The notes below the pieces were generated by a model. It did not search any database, was not told where the DNA came from, and was given only the letters and a program-made list of their open reading frames with translations. Source: Eisenbergiella porci (GTDB lineage Bacteria; Bacillota; Clostridia; Lachnospirales; Lachnospiraceae). Taken from it: a DNA stretch of 64,000 nucleotides. The position numbers and the translations under genes are program-made. Below are positions 16,622-24,810 of this stretch, piece by piece. The stretch's first letter is position 1. Each line of letters opens with the position of its first letter. Location of the stretch: contig NZ_VUMI01000003.1 in the NCBI RefSeq assembly GCF_009696275.1, positions 62,001-126,000 of the forward strand, given 5' to 3'.

Positions 16622-16678
16622 CGCGAGCAACGAGCCAAGTAGCCATGCTTGCATGGATATTTGGCGACTGCCGCGAGG
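16622..16678 (-). repeat. 57-bp hairpin repeat, copy 2 (inverted relative to copy 1)
   Basis: The reverse complement matches 15079-15135 at 55 of 57 positions. The surrounding 16566-16876 intergenic stretch has no gene. It continues with further stem-loops, such as CCCCGTTGCTTGCAGCGGGG at about 16772-16791 and a GTGCCAGTGGCAC palindrome near 16687, so the repeat unit may be longer in this copy. Confidence 0.8.
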
Positions 16679-16876
16679 GGTGCTATGTGCCAGTGGCACA
16701 TGTTTTGCACCGACCGAAGCGGAGCGTAGACCAAATACCCCGCTGCTCTGCAGCGCTGCAAGTTTGATACCCCGTTGCTTGCAGCGGGGTCTTTGATTGG
16801 GATGAGCCCATCCCGCATCGGCGCCGCAACTGCCAGCGCGGCGCCGCCGTTCCCGCGTCAGAGACGCAGAAAACGG

Positions 16877-19528
16877 TCAGTAAACCGCTTTTACGCTGCT
16901 TCCTTCATAGAAAAATCCCAATATGGTGTCGCTGTCGCAGCCATCCGCCGCCATACTTCTGGCGCCGTTCTGGCTCAGGCCCACTCCATGGCCGAAGCCG
17001 CCGCCAATTAAACTATATCCTACCACATATCCATTTTCTTTTCCAGTTTCCATGGTAAAAAAGGCGCTGGGAAGCATGGAGGCCGCATTATATTCGCTTC
17101 CGTCCTGGCGGATTACCTTGCTGGTGCCGTTGCTCAGGACATAACGGATATTGTGCTCCGTTTTCACCATTACCGCTCCGTTCTCTCCTTCGATAACCAG
17201 CTCCTCCGCCACACCGCCGGCATTTCTGGCGGCGATGTAAATATCCGTAATCCGGCCCGGATCCACCGGAGCCTGGTTGGTAAAGCCGCCATCCGCCTGG
17301 CGGACATAAATCGCACCCGGATTGGCTTCATACCGCTTTACAATATTGGAATAGAGAATCGTACTGTCAAGCTGATCCACCTGATAGGTCCACCGGTACC
17401 AGGCTTCGTCTTTTTCAAAATCAGAATCCCTGGTGGTAGTGATAAAAGCGGCAAATTCCTCCTCAGTCATCATGGAGCCAGCGGGACTGATATCCGCTTC
17501 ATTCACGCTTTCGTCAATCGCATCTCCCTGCACATCGGTCACTCCCGCTACATTTACGGCCTTCGCCTGAAGATAAGGGAAATTTTCCGGAACGGAATTC
17601 AGCCAGATTCCCGTATTCGTCCCATAACCGCAGGAGGTGGAATAATAATAGGTATCCGCCAGCTGCTCACCGTAATAAACCAGCTCGCCCTTCGTCTCCT
17701 TTACCGCTTTGGTCGTTTCCACATTTTCCGTAATATTGTTATACACCTGGAATCCTGCGCTGTCATCCACATGGGCGCCGTAAGCGGGCAGCCCCGCATG
17801 CAGCATCTTCGCGTAGGCATAGGTCCTTGCGCATACCGCCTGTGCTTTCAGCGCTTCCAACGGATATGAGGAAGGCATTTCACTGGGAACCACCGCGTAA
17901 AGATACTCCTCTAAAAGCACCTCGTTAATCACAACGATCCCATCCTGCTGCTTTTCCAGCTCCAGGCTTCCACGGTATGAGGGCACTCCCTGGCTGCGGT
18001 TTACATTCAGAAGGCTGATATGCCCGGTGAGCACCGCAGGCTCAATGCGGACGCGTCCCCCCGCAAAAAGCTCGCTGTCTTTTCCTATCGTGAGTATTTC
18101 TCCCGCAGGCACCACCGTTGTCTGCCTTGCTTCATAAGGGCCTGATATCACAGAAAGATCGCAGTCTGCCTTCATTTCCAGAGTTTCATGGAAAGCGCTT
18201 CCGAAATCCGAGGTCTTAACCAGCACCCGGATATTCTCCATCGCTTCTTCCCTGACTACCAGACAGGCCTGAATCTCCCCATCTTCTATTACAAAATCCG
18301 TAAAATCATAGCCGATACATAAATCGGTGGTATTATACTTTTTCAGAGTTCCGTAAAGCCTGTAAATTTTCAGCTCTTCAGCAAAAGGATAAAAGCCCTG
18401 GCCTTCAATTTCCGCCCCATTGTCCCTGATTTTTAACAGCTTGCCGGAAACTTTATCGGTGCGCATATGAATCGCCGTCAGCGCCCCGTCCGCAAAAGAA
18501 AGATCCGCCACCTGTTCCCTGGAAGCTCCCAGCTGCTCCGCTTTCCCTTCCGGCATGGAAATCGTAAGCTCATAATCGTTCCAGAAGCAGCGCAGGGCAT
18601 CCGCTTCCACTTCCATAAGCCAGATGTTGGACAGTTCAGACTGTGTACCCGTCTTTTCCCTCAGAGCATACAGAATACCGTCTCTTTCCACCACTACTAT
18701 CGGCAAAAACAGACAATCCCTGATCCGTTCACTCATATAAGTATATGCGCTTTCCGCAGATATCAGAGCATTTTCTTCCAGCGCCCTGCCGTCTGCATCC
18801 GTAACGGAAGCTCCAAAACCAATGGGTGTCAAATCCATATCGTGGATTCGCCCCTCCTGGTCATACACCCTCCTTGCTTCATCAAAGAAACGGTACCAGT
18901 CCTCCTGCAGCACCTTCTCCTTTTTCCGATAGCCTCCGGGAAGCTCAAAAGCGCAATCCGGAAACAGCTCCGTAATCTGCTTCCACTGGGAAAAGGTCAG
19001 CATACCGTCGCTGGCCGAGGACGCCTCCTGAGCAAAAATCGATGCATATGCATTACTGTCCGTAATTCCTGCAGTATCCGCCAACAGCCAGGTCATATTC
19101 CCTGCCTCCTGAAGCGACAGATATTCTCCTTCGGTACGGGGTACCGTAATCTCCACAATTGCCTGAATCAGCAGCAGAAACAGCAGCACAGCCCCCAGTA
19201 CAATCACAGTCAGCTTCATCCATCTTCCGCCCGGAGGATTTCCCCCGTATGTAGCATTTCTTCCATTCAGGCCAGCTCTTTCCTTCAGGCCAGCTCTTCC
19301 GGCAAAACTATAGCTCCTGCCCCGGGACTGCCTGCGATTCTGCTGTTTTCCGGCGCGGTTTATGGCGGCCAGACGTTTTTCCGCCCTGCGTTCCGCTTTC
19401 CTTCTCTGCGCGTCTCTTTTTTCATCCAGATACCGGTTATGCCCCTGTGTCTGCATGGTGCTATTTCGCCTTGCAGACCGTGCAGGATGATTTTGTCTGC
19501 TGTCTCTTTCCCGTCCGCCTCTTTCCAT
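16877..19528 (-). CDS. SpoIID/LytB-domain protein, membrane anchored
   Basis: An 883-aa protein. It has a basic Arg/Gln-rich cytoplasmic head (1-100), one transmembrane helix (about 103-125) and a large extracytoplasmic part ending in a SpoIID domain (about 540-880). Signature blocks are EEYLYAVVPSEMPSSYPLEALKAQAVCARTYA near 560-590, YYSTSCG, and GGGFGHGVGLSQNGA near the C terminus. SpoIID-family enzymes are peptidoglycan lytic transglycosylases acting in engulfment or cell-wall remodelling. This protein is more than twice the length of B. subtilis SpoIID, so it is a relative rather than the orthologue. GGGGAG precedes the ATG. Confidence 0.85.
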   Translation of the reverse strand: MERGGRERDSRQNHPARSARRNSTMQTQGHNRYLDEKRDAQRRKAERRAEKRLAAINRAGKQQNRRQSRGRSYSFAGRAGLKERAGLNGRNATYGGNPPGGRWMKLTVIVLGAVLLFLLLIQAIVEITVPRTEGEYLSLQEAGNMTWLLADTAGITDSNAYASIFAQEASSASDGMLTFSQWKQITELFPDCAFELPGGYRKKEKVLQEDWYRFFDEARRVYDQEGRIHDMDLTPIGFGASVTDADGRALEENALISAESAYTYMSERIRDCLFLPIVVVERDGILYALREKTGTQSELSNIWLMEVEADALRCFWNDYELTISMPEGKAEQLGASREQVADLSFADGALTAIHMRTDKVSGKLLKIRDNGAEIEGQGFYPFAEELKIYRLYGTLKKYNTTDLCIGYDFTDFVIEDGEIQACLVVREEAMENIRVLVKTSDFGSAFHETLEMKADCDLSVISGPYEARQTTVVPAGEILTIGKDSELFAGGRVRIEPAVLTGHISLLNVNRSQGVPSYRGSLELEKQQDGIVVINEVLLEEYLYAVVPSEMPSSYPLEALKAQAVCARTYAYAKMLHAGLPAYGAHVDDSAGFQVYNNITENVETTKAVKETKGELVYYGEQLADTYYYSTSCGYGTNTGIWLNSVPENFPYLQAKAVNVAGVTDVQGDAIDESVNEADISPAGSMMTEEEFAAFITTTRDSDFEKDEAWYRWTYQVDQLDSTILYSNIVKRYEANPGAIYVRQADGGFTNQAPVDPGRITDIYIAARNAGGVAEELVIEGENGAVMVKTEHNIRYVLSNGTSKVIRQDGSEYNAASMLPSAFFTMETGKENGYVVGYSLIGGGFGHGVGLSQNGARSMAADGCDSDTILGFFYEGSSVKAVY

Positions 19529-19569
19529 AAACTCCCCTTATATTCAACAGTACAGAAAGTTTCAATGAT

Positions 19570-19789
19570 TGAAAAAAGCAGCCATTGAAGGCTGCTCTTA
19601 TCTTTTGTGTCCCCCCAAAATGCCGGCTCTTGTCTTTTGACTCCTAGCTATCTGCTAGGTGGGTTACCGCAACCGGCGCTTCTGCCTTCCCCTGCGCAAT
19701 GAGGGCCTGACATCCACACGGCAATGTAGGAGTCCCGTTTAAAGTAAATGTAGGTTCAAAACAACAAGAGTTATCGAACATTTCAGGTT
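19570..19789 (-). ncRNA. Structured small RNA, probably 6S RNA (ssrS)
   Basis: A free-standing transcription unit of about 220 nt with no ORF. It has a sigma-A promoter (19796-19824), a long closing stem (minus-strand CTCTTGTTGTTTTG near 19768-19755 pairs with CAAAAGACAAGAG near 19645-19633), a large asymmetric bubble, a 3' side hairpin CCTAGC-AGATA-GCTAGG, internal hairpins and a terminal intrinsic terminator (GCAGCC/GGCTGC then T6, 19573-19598). Size, closing stem, bubble and 3' bubble hairpin resemble 6S RNA. The identification is by architecture, not by a covariance match. Confidence 0.5.
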
Positions 19790-19795
19790 AGTTAT

Positions 19796-19824
19796 ATTAT
19801 ATCCTGATCGTACTGAAAATACAA
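19796..19824 (-). promoter_or_regulatory. Sigma-A promoter of the 6S-like RNA
   Basis: Minus-strand TTGTAT (19824-19819), a 17-bp spacer and a perfect TATAAT (19801-19796). Confidence 0.7.
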
Positions 19825-19863
19825 CAGAAAAAAAAAGGAAAGGAAAGGCCGTTAACCACCCTT

Positions 19864-19893
19864 GTAACTGTTCAGACAGGTCTGAACAGTTAC
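19864..19893. repeat. Dispersed palindrome copy B (14-bp perfect arms)
   Basis: GTAACTGTTCAGAC, AG, GTCTGAACAGTTAC: the longest copy of the GTAACTG...CAGTTAC family. It sits 28 bp after the pckA stop and could act as a transcript 3' hairpin, but no T-run follows on either strand. Confidence 0.75.
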
Positions 19894-19920
19894 TAACCCT
19901 CCCCTTCCCTTCTTTAAAAA

Positions 19921-21618
19921 TTACAGAGTGTTAGCTTCGTCAACAACCTTCTTCAGAGCTGCGAGTGCTTCGTCAGGAAGCTTGTCGTAGCCGTCTTTCT
20001 TGGTTGCGAAACCTTCTACCGCATTTACACGGTCCTGCATACGAGCCTTTAACTGGGCAACATATTCAGGATCCTTCAGGTCAGGCACAAAGCCTTCCCA
20101 ATCCATAATTTCAATATCGGAGAAAGGTACCCAAGGCTTGAATTCTGCTTTTTCTTCAACGATGGTCTCAAGAATTCCAAGAGTATCGGCAGGTTTAACC
20201 TTCTTGCCCATGAAATCGCCTGTGTTGATGATGTAGCAGTCTACGTTCTTCTCTTCAACCAGCTTTTTGAACTTCTCATAGTCGTTAGCCAGAGGATAAG
20301 TTCTGAAAGGGTTAGCGTAAGGAACGATACGAAGAGCGTTCAGGTCGGTTCCTGCTGCAACACGTTCTGCGGAAGATGTCTTGGTAGCAAGGGTTGCACC
20401 CATTACAGATGCAAGAGCGGATCCTTTCAGTTTAACTACCGGAGGAATGGTAGGGTCTTTCATAATCCAGAAAATAGCGTTAACGGGAGCGTCAAGCTTA
20501 TCTACACGGTTAGGAGACCATAATTTGGATTTGATAGCACGTCCGTTACCATTTCTGATATCTTCAGTTACCAGCTGTACTTTTCCGTCCTCATCCAGAG
20601 TTGCGGAGCAGTTCTGAGCCGTTAATAAGTATTTGTTATCTTCACATCCTGTAGGATAATCTGCGGTCTTATCGAAATAAGAAGGCTCCAGAGCGATGGA
20701 AGCACAGGTATCTGTATTGATGATGAAAGCGTCATCATGAAGAACCTTGATGTCATACTTTCCGCCATGCTTTGCATGTGTCAGAGTAGACTTTCCGGAT
20801 CCTGACAGACCGTATACGGAAGCAACATACTTTCTTCCATCGGGAAGGGTATATTCCTTCTGTCCGCCGTGGCAGGAAGCATATCCGTTTCTGTTGGCAA
20901 TAGCCCATGCCATTGTCAGAGTACCCTTCTTGTGCTCTCCGAAGTATTTCATACCAAGGATAGCTGCGCAGTTTTCGTTGGTATCGAAGTAGCACAGTGT
21001 CAGAGGATCGCTTAAGCAGCTGTAATCAACATCCGGATGGTTGGTGGGTGCCCACTGAGGATCGGAGAAGATATAAACGTCAGCTTCTTTGCCGTCTCCA
21101 ACAGGTTTGGAGTTCTTGTACATTCTTACATACTCATCAGACATATACTGGAAGTTCAACATCCAGGAGTACATGATGTTCTCTTCGCCTTCCGGAATGA
21201 GCAGATGAGCTTTAACCATAAATTCAGGATCAAGGCCGATATATACTTCTGCATGATACATTGTTTTCCAACGTGTCTCATAAACAGCATCCATAACTAC
21301 CTTGTCAAGCTTTGCGGCATCTACACCAGGCTCGCCTTTGATGCGGCGTGCTCCTGCATAACGGCCCGTAACTGCGCCGTCGTTGAACAGAAGAACCTTG
21401 GAATCTCTCTCAAGTCCGATTTCATCGCCTCTGTAAATAGGCATATCTGTTACAACAGTACCAGGAGAATTCTTAGCAAGATCATAAGCCTCTTTCAGAG
21501 TATTGATCTTAACTACATTATTTCCGTAAAATGCAGCTTCAATGATAGATCTGGTTTTGGAAAAACCTGTCTTACCAGCGCCGATTTCGGAAATTGGATA
21601 ATACGCTTTTGTTGACAT
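19921..21618 (-). CDS. pckA: Phosphoenolpyruvate carboxykinase (ATP)
   Basis: It interconverts oxaloacetate and PEP with ATP/ADP; in fermentative anaerobes it often runs towards oxaloacetate. The 565-aa protein has the kinase P-loop GLSGSGKST (270-278), the metal/oxaloacetate region with HHDDAF-like VLHDDAFII and the family end region. It is somewhat longer than the E. coli enzyme. AAGGAGG precedes the ATG. It has its own promoter (21841-21869) and an unusually long leader of about 215 nt with repeated hairpin-forming segments. Confidence 0.95.
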   Translation of the reverse strand: MSTKAYYPISEIGAGKTGFSKTRSIIEAAFYGNNVVKINTLKEAYDLAKNSPGTVVTDMPIYRGDEIGLERDSKVLLFNDGAVTGRYAGARRIKGEPGVDAAKLDKVVMDAVYETRWKTMYHAEVYIGLDPEFMVKAHLLIPEGEENIMYSWMLNFQYMSDEYVRMYKNSKPVGDGKEADVYIFSDPQWAPTNHPDVDYSCLSDPLTLCYFDTNENCAAILGMKYFGEHKKGTLTMAWAIANRNGYASCHGGQKEYTLPDGRKYVASVYGLSGSGKSTLTHAKHGGKYDIKVLHDDAFIINTDTCASIALEPSYFDKTADYPTGCEDNKYLLTAQNCSATLDEDGKVQLVTEDIRNGNGRAIKSKLWSPNRVDKLDAPVNAIFWIMKDPTIPPVVKLKGSALASVMGATLATKTSSAERVAAGTDLNALRIVPYANPFRTYPLANDYEKFKKLVEEKNVDCYIINTGDFMGKKVKPADTLGILETIVEEKAEFKPWVPFSDIEIMDWEGFVPDLKDPEYVAQLKARMQDRVNAVEGFATKKDGYDKLPDEALAALKKVVDEANTL

Positions 21619-21755
21619 TAGTACGTCCTCCTTTATTTGTGTGTATTATGTACCGCGTGATTGCAGCCTTTCCCCCTCAAGACAGCAGCTGTTTAGGCTT
21701 GTCCGAAGAGCCGTTTCTGTTGCAAATCCACGGCTTCACGCCTTGCAATGCGCAT

Positions 21756-21796
21756 CTTTTCACCAATGCGGCAGTGAAAAGCGCACCGATGCGGCA
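21756..21796 (-). repeat. Paired repeat and hairpin in the pckA leader
   Basis: Direct repeats CACCAATGCGGCA (21761-21773) and CACCGATGCGGCA (21784-21796), period 23. CTTTTCAC (21756-21763) and GTGAAAAG (21774-21781) form a perfect 8-bp inverted repeat around the first copy. It is transcribed as part of the pckA 5' UTR and matches no known riboswitch I can recall. Confidence 0.5.
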
Positions 21797-21840
21797 TTTT
21801 CACAGCGTAACCGCCGTAATCGTGCCTGCACATCTGTATT

Positions 21841-21869
21841 ATTATCTCAAAGCAGGGTTTAAAAGTCAA
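21841..21869 (-). promoter_or_regulatory. Sigma-A promoter of pckA
   Basis: Minus-strand TTGACT (21869-21864), a 17-bp spacer and GATAAT (21846-21841). Confidence 0.65.
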
Positions 21870-21906
21870 GATTTTCTAATTCTAATTTAGCGATTTAAGA
21901 ATAATT

Positions 21907-23703
21907 TTATATTTCCCTTGTCTCTTCCTTCAGCCAGAGCCTCTCTTCTTCCGTAAGCAAAGGAGAAATCTTCTCATAAACAGCTTTGTGGTATTCGTTA
22001 AGCATCCTGATCTGTCCCGGCTCCATTAGGGAAGGGTTGATCCCTTCCAGGTCAATGGGCACATAGGTAAGGGTATCAAAATACATGAACTGTCCATCCC
22101 CGTTCTTCACGCCATTGCGGGCAACCATCACATTCTCCGTACGGATTCCGTGGCTTCCTTCTATATAAACGCCGGGTTCATTTGTTACGTCCATGCCCGC
22201 CTCGATCACTGACTCGCTCTGTCCTTCCGCAAAACGCCAGCGGATTCCCTGCGGTCCTTCGTGCACGTTCAGAATGTAGCCTACGCCGTGGCCGGTGCCG
22301 CATTTATAATCGATATTTCTGTCCCACATGGGCTGTCTGGCCAGAATATCCAGGTTTCTTCCCGTACAGCCATACAGGAACCTGGCGTTGGTCAGCTGCA
22401 GCATCCCCACAGCCACCGCCGTAAAATGCTCCCTGATCTCCTCTGAGACGGGGCCAAGCACAATGGTTCTGGTCACATCCGTAGTGCCTCCCAGATACTG
22501 TCCGCCGGAATCCACCAGCAGCATTCCTTCCGCTTCCAGCTCCTTGCAGTTATCAGGAGTGGCTTCATAATGCATCATAGCCGCATTTTCTTTGTAGCCT
22601 GCTATGGTGGGGAAGGACAGATCCAGATAACCGTCGATTTCGCTTCTGAGATGATCCAGATAATCCGCCGCAGTTACCTCAGTAATCTTCAATTTGCCCA
22701 CATTTTTCTTCAGCCAGTAAATAAACCTGCACACTGCCGCGCTGTCCTTGAGGTATACTTCCTCCATATGTGCAAGCTCCACTTCATTTTTCACAGCCTT
22801 CATCAGCTCCGTGGGATTCTTTGCGTCCCTGCACTCCCCTTTTTCCGTAAGGGTGCGGTAAAGGGCATAGCTGGTATTACGTCCGTCATAGAGAACACAT
22901 TCCTTTTCCGTCCTGTTTTTCAGGAAGTCCGCTGTTTCATCATACTTTTTCAGGACGATGCCGTACTTGGCAGCGTGCTCCCTGAGCGCGTCCGTCACCT
23001 CCGTCTCCTGGCTGAAAAGGAAACATTCCTTTGCTGTCAGATAAGCATAGGAAAGGGCCACCGGATTGCACTCCGCGTCCCCTCCACGGATATTGAACAG
23101 CCACATGATATCGTCCAGCTTGCTTAACAGGAATGCATCGGTTCCTTCTTTTTCCATGGCGCTGCGGACCTCTGCCATTTTTTCTCCGGCAGTCCTTCCG
23201 CAGATGGCTTCCTCAAGAACCATGACCGGGTGGCTGGGCAGCCCGGGCCTGTCCGCCCATACCTCATCCGCCAGATCCTTATCATATGCAAAAATAATTT
23301 TCTTATCAGAAAGCGCCTTCTCCAGCCTGCAGCCGAAAGCGGTATCCACTACTCTGCCGTCAAAGCCCAGCGTCTGGCCTTCCTTCATATTCGCCTGCAG
23401 ATATTCCTGAATGGTGGGCACGCCCTCGTCCAGCATCCGGAACAGCCGGATGCCTGTTCCCTTCAGTTCGTTCTCCGCCTGGATAAAATAGCGTCCGTCC
23501 GTCCACAGTCCCGCTTCCCCGGCGCTGACCACTAGGGTCCCGTTAGAGCCTGTGAAGCCGGAAAGATATTCTCTCATTTTAAAATACTGATCCACATATT
23601 CGGAATTATGGAAGTCGGCCGTAGGCACCATGTAATAGTCCACGCCTTCCCTTTCCATCACCTTCCTGAGCGCAGTAATACGCTCCTGTATTACCTGATT
23701 CAT
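21907..23703 (-). CDS. Xaa-Pro aminopeptidase (peptidase family M24B)
   Basis: It removes N-terminal residues preceding proline and acts in the cytoplasm. The 598-aa, three-domain eukaryote-like aminopeptidase P form has two creatinase-like N-terminal domains followed by the pita-bread catalytic domain. The dinuclear metal ligands are visible in DSGGQYLGGTTDVTRT (two Asp), CGTGHGVGY (His), VTNEPGVYIEG (Glu) and RTENVMV (Glu). The ATG at 23703 has AAGGAG eight bases upstream; the frame is open 32 codons further without a ribosome binding site. It follows deoC by 92 bp on the same strand. Confidence 0.9.
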   Translation of the reverse strand: MNQVIQERITALRKVMEREGVDYYMVPTADFHNSEYVDQYFKMREYLSGFTGSNGTLVVSAGEAGLWTDGRYFIQAENELKGTGIRLFRMLDEGVPTIQEYLQANMKEGQTLGFDGRVVDTAFGCRLEKALSDKKIIFAYDKDLADEVWADRPGLPSHPVMVLEEAICGRTAGEKMAEVRSAMEKEGTDAFLLSKLDDIMWLFNIRGGDAECNPVALSYAYLTAKECFLFSQETEVTDALREHAAKYGIVLKKYDETADFLKNRTEKECVLYDGRNTSYALYRTLTEKGECRDAKNPTELMKAVKNEVELAHMEEVYLKDSAAVCRFIYWLKKNVGKLKITEVTAADYLDHLRSEIDGYLDLSFPTIAGYKENAAMMHYEATPDNCKELEAEGMLLVDSGGQYLGGTTDVTRTIVLGPVSEEIREHFTAVAVGMLQLTNARFLYGCTGRNLDILARQPMWDRNIDYKCGTGHGVGYILNVHEGPQGIRWRFAEGQSESVIEAGMDVTNEPGVYIEGSHGIRTENVMVARNGVKNGDGQFMYFDTLTYVPIDLEGINPSLMEPGQIRMLNEYHKAVYEKISPLLTEEERLWLKEETREI

Positions 23704-23750
23704 AACCTTTTCTCCTTTTTCCTGCCGGGCACCTGGCCCGGTATTGTTGG

Positions 23751-23781
23751 CTGTCTGATAAATCCTCTGTCTGATAAATCC
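23751..23781. repeat. Tandem 15-bp repeat
   Basis: CTGTCTGATAAATCC occurs twice (23751-23765 and 23767-23781), separated by one base, between deoC and the Xaa-Pro aminopeptidase gene. Confidence 0.8.
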
Positions 23782-23795
23782 ACTGCCTGACGGCA

Positions 23796-24458
23796 TCAAT
23801 TATCCTTTGCGGTCTCCCCCTTTAGAAGCCCCACTGCGGAGGAGGTTCCGATTCTGTCGCAGCCCGCCTCCAGAAACATCTCCAGATCCTCTCTGGTTTT
23901 CACGCCGCCGGCCGCCTTGATTTTTACGCCGGGGCCGATATGCTCTTTGAAAAGCTTAACATCCTCCAGAGCAGCCCCTCCCGTGCCAAAGCCTGTGGAG
24001 GTCTTGATATAATCCGCCCCGGCCTTGGTAACCGCCTGGCACATGGCAATTTTCTCTTCCTCCGTCAGGAAGCAGGTTTCTATAATCACCTTCAGCACAC
24101 GGCCCTGGCAGGCTTCCTTCAGCATGCGGATTTCCGCTTCCACCTTGCCGTACTGATGATTCTTAACATCGCTGATATTCACTACCATATCTATTTCGTT
24201 GGCGCCGTCTCTGACCGCCTGTTCCACTTCCGCCGCCTTCGCTGCGGTCACGCTGTAACCCAGAGGGAAACCGACTACCGTGCAGATATTAAGCGTTTCG
24301 AACTTATCATGCGCCCTGCTCACATAGCAGGGAGGAATGCATACGGATGCCGTTCCATATTCCACCGCTTCCCGGCACAGCTTTTCAATGTCCTCCCATA
24401 CGGCATAGGGTTTTAAAAGGGTGTGGTCAATATGTCCTAATATTTCTTTTTTATCCAT
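23796..24458 (-). CDS. deoC: Deoxyribose-phosphate aldolase
   Basis: It cleaves 2-deoxyribose-5-phosphate to glyceraldehyde-3-phosphate and acetaldehyde in deoxynucleoside catabolism. The 220-aa class I aldolase has the Schiff-base lysine in DYIKTSTGFG, the proton-relay ligands NEIDMVVNI and KAAGGVKT, and the short-form length. The ATG at 24458 begins the usual MDKKEILGHIDHTLLKP. The frame is open another 44 codons upstream but runs through the leader hairpin. It links functionally to pnp and cdd, 12 kb away. Confidence 0.95.
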   Translation of the reverse strand: MDKKEILGHIDHTLLKPYAVWEDIEKLCREAVEYGTASVCIPPCYVSRAHDKFETLNICTVVGFPLGYSVTAAKAAEVEQAVRDGANEIDMVVNISDVKNHQYGKVEAEIRMLKEACQGRVLKVIIETCFLTEEEKIAMCQAVTKAGADYIKTSTGFGTGGAALEDVKLFKEHIGPGVKIKAAGGVKTREDLEMFLEAGCDRIGTSSAVGLLKGETAKDN

Positions 24459-24494
24459 TTTCTTCAACACCTTCCTTCCTATATTAGTGCTACT

Positions 24495-24598
24495 GCGGTA
24501 TCGTCCGGTTCTCCCCGGGATGCCCCTTTCATAATGACCGCCGGAAGTCCATAACAAAAGTCCTTCCTGGGAAAAACCGGACAATACCACGATACCGC
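24495..24598. repeat. Large inverted repeat in the deoC leader
   Basis: GCGGTATCGTCCGGTT (24495-24510) faces AACCGG (24575-24580) and ACGATACCGC (24589-24598), so a hairpin of about 100 nt can form just upstream of deoC. Beyond it lies TATTGTAATACAATA (24603-24617), a near-perfect 15-bp palindrome that could be an operator. Confidence 0.6.
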
Positions 24599-24683
24599 TT
24601 AATATTGTAATACAATACGCACAAAAAAGCCATCCCGAATCGTGAACGAAATGTTAAATGTTTCTAAATAAATACATTTTTTC

Positions 24684-24712
24684 TTGTTTCAAATTCTCAT
24701 CCATGTTATTAT
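24684..24712 (+). promoter_or_regulatory. Sigma-A promoter of the citrate synthase gene
   Basis: TTGTTT (24684-24689), a 17-bp spacer and TATTAT (24707-24712), about 100 bp before the start codon in the divergent deoC/citrate synthase region. Confidence 0.6.
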
Positions 24713-24810
24713 GTTAATTATCTACTTTTCTTTTTTAACGTGTCAAACTAAAAATGGCCGGATGAAAAGCAAAGCAGACAATAATATTATGAGGAAAGGT
24801 GGTTGATTGA

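Noticed and set aside
19529-19556. TTGAAA-17-TATAAG promoter just before the SpoIID-domain gene
   Set aside because: The -10 would overlap the ribosome binding site, so the transcript could not carry it; read as chance similarity.
18467-19588. 373-codon plus-strand ORF opposite the SpoIID-domain gene
   Set aside because: Shadow of the N-terminal half of the SpoIID protein; no ribosome binding site or recognisable motif.
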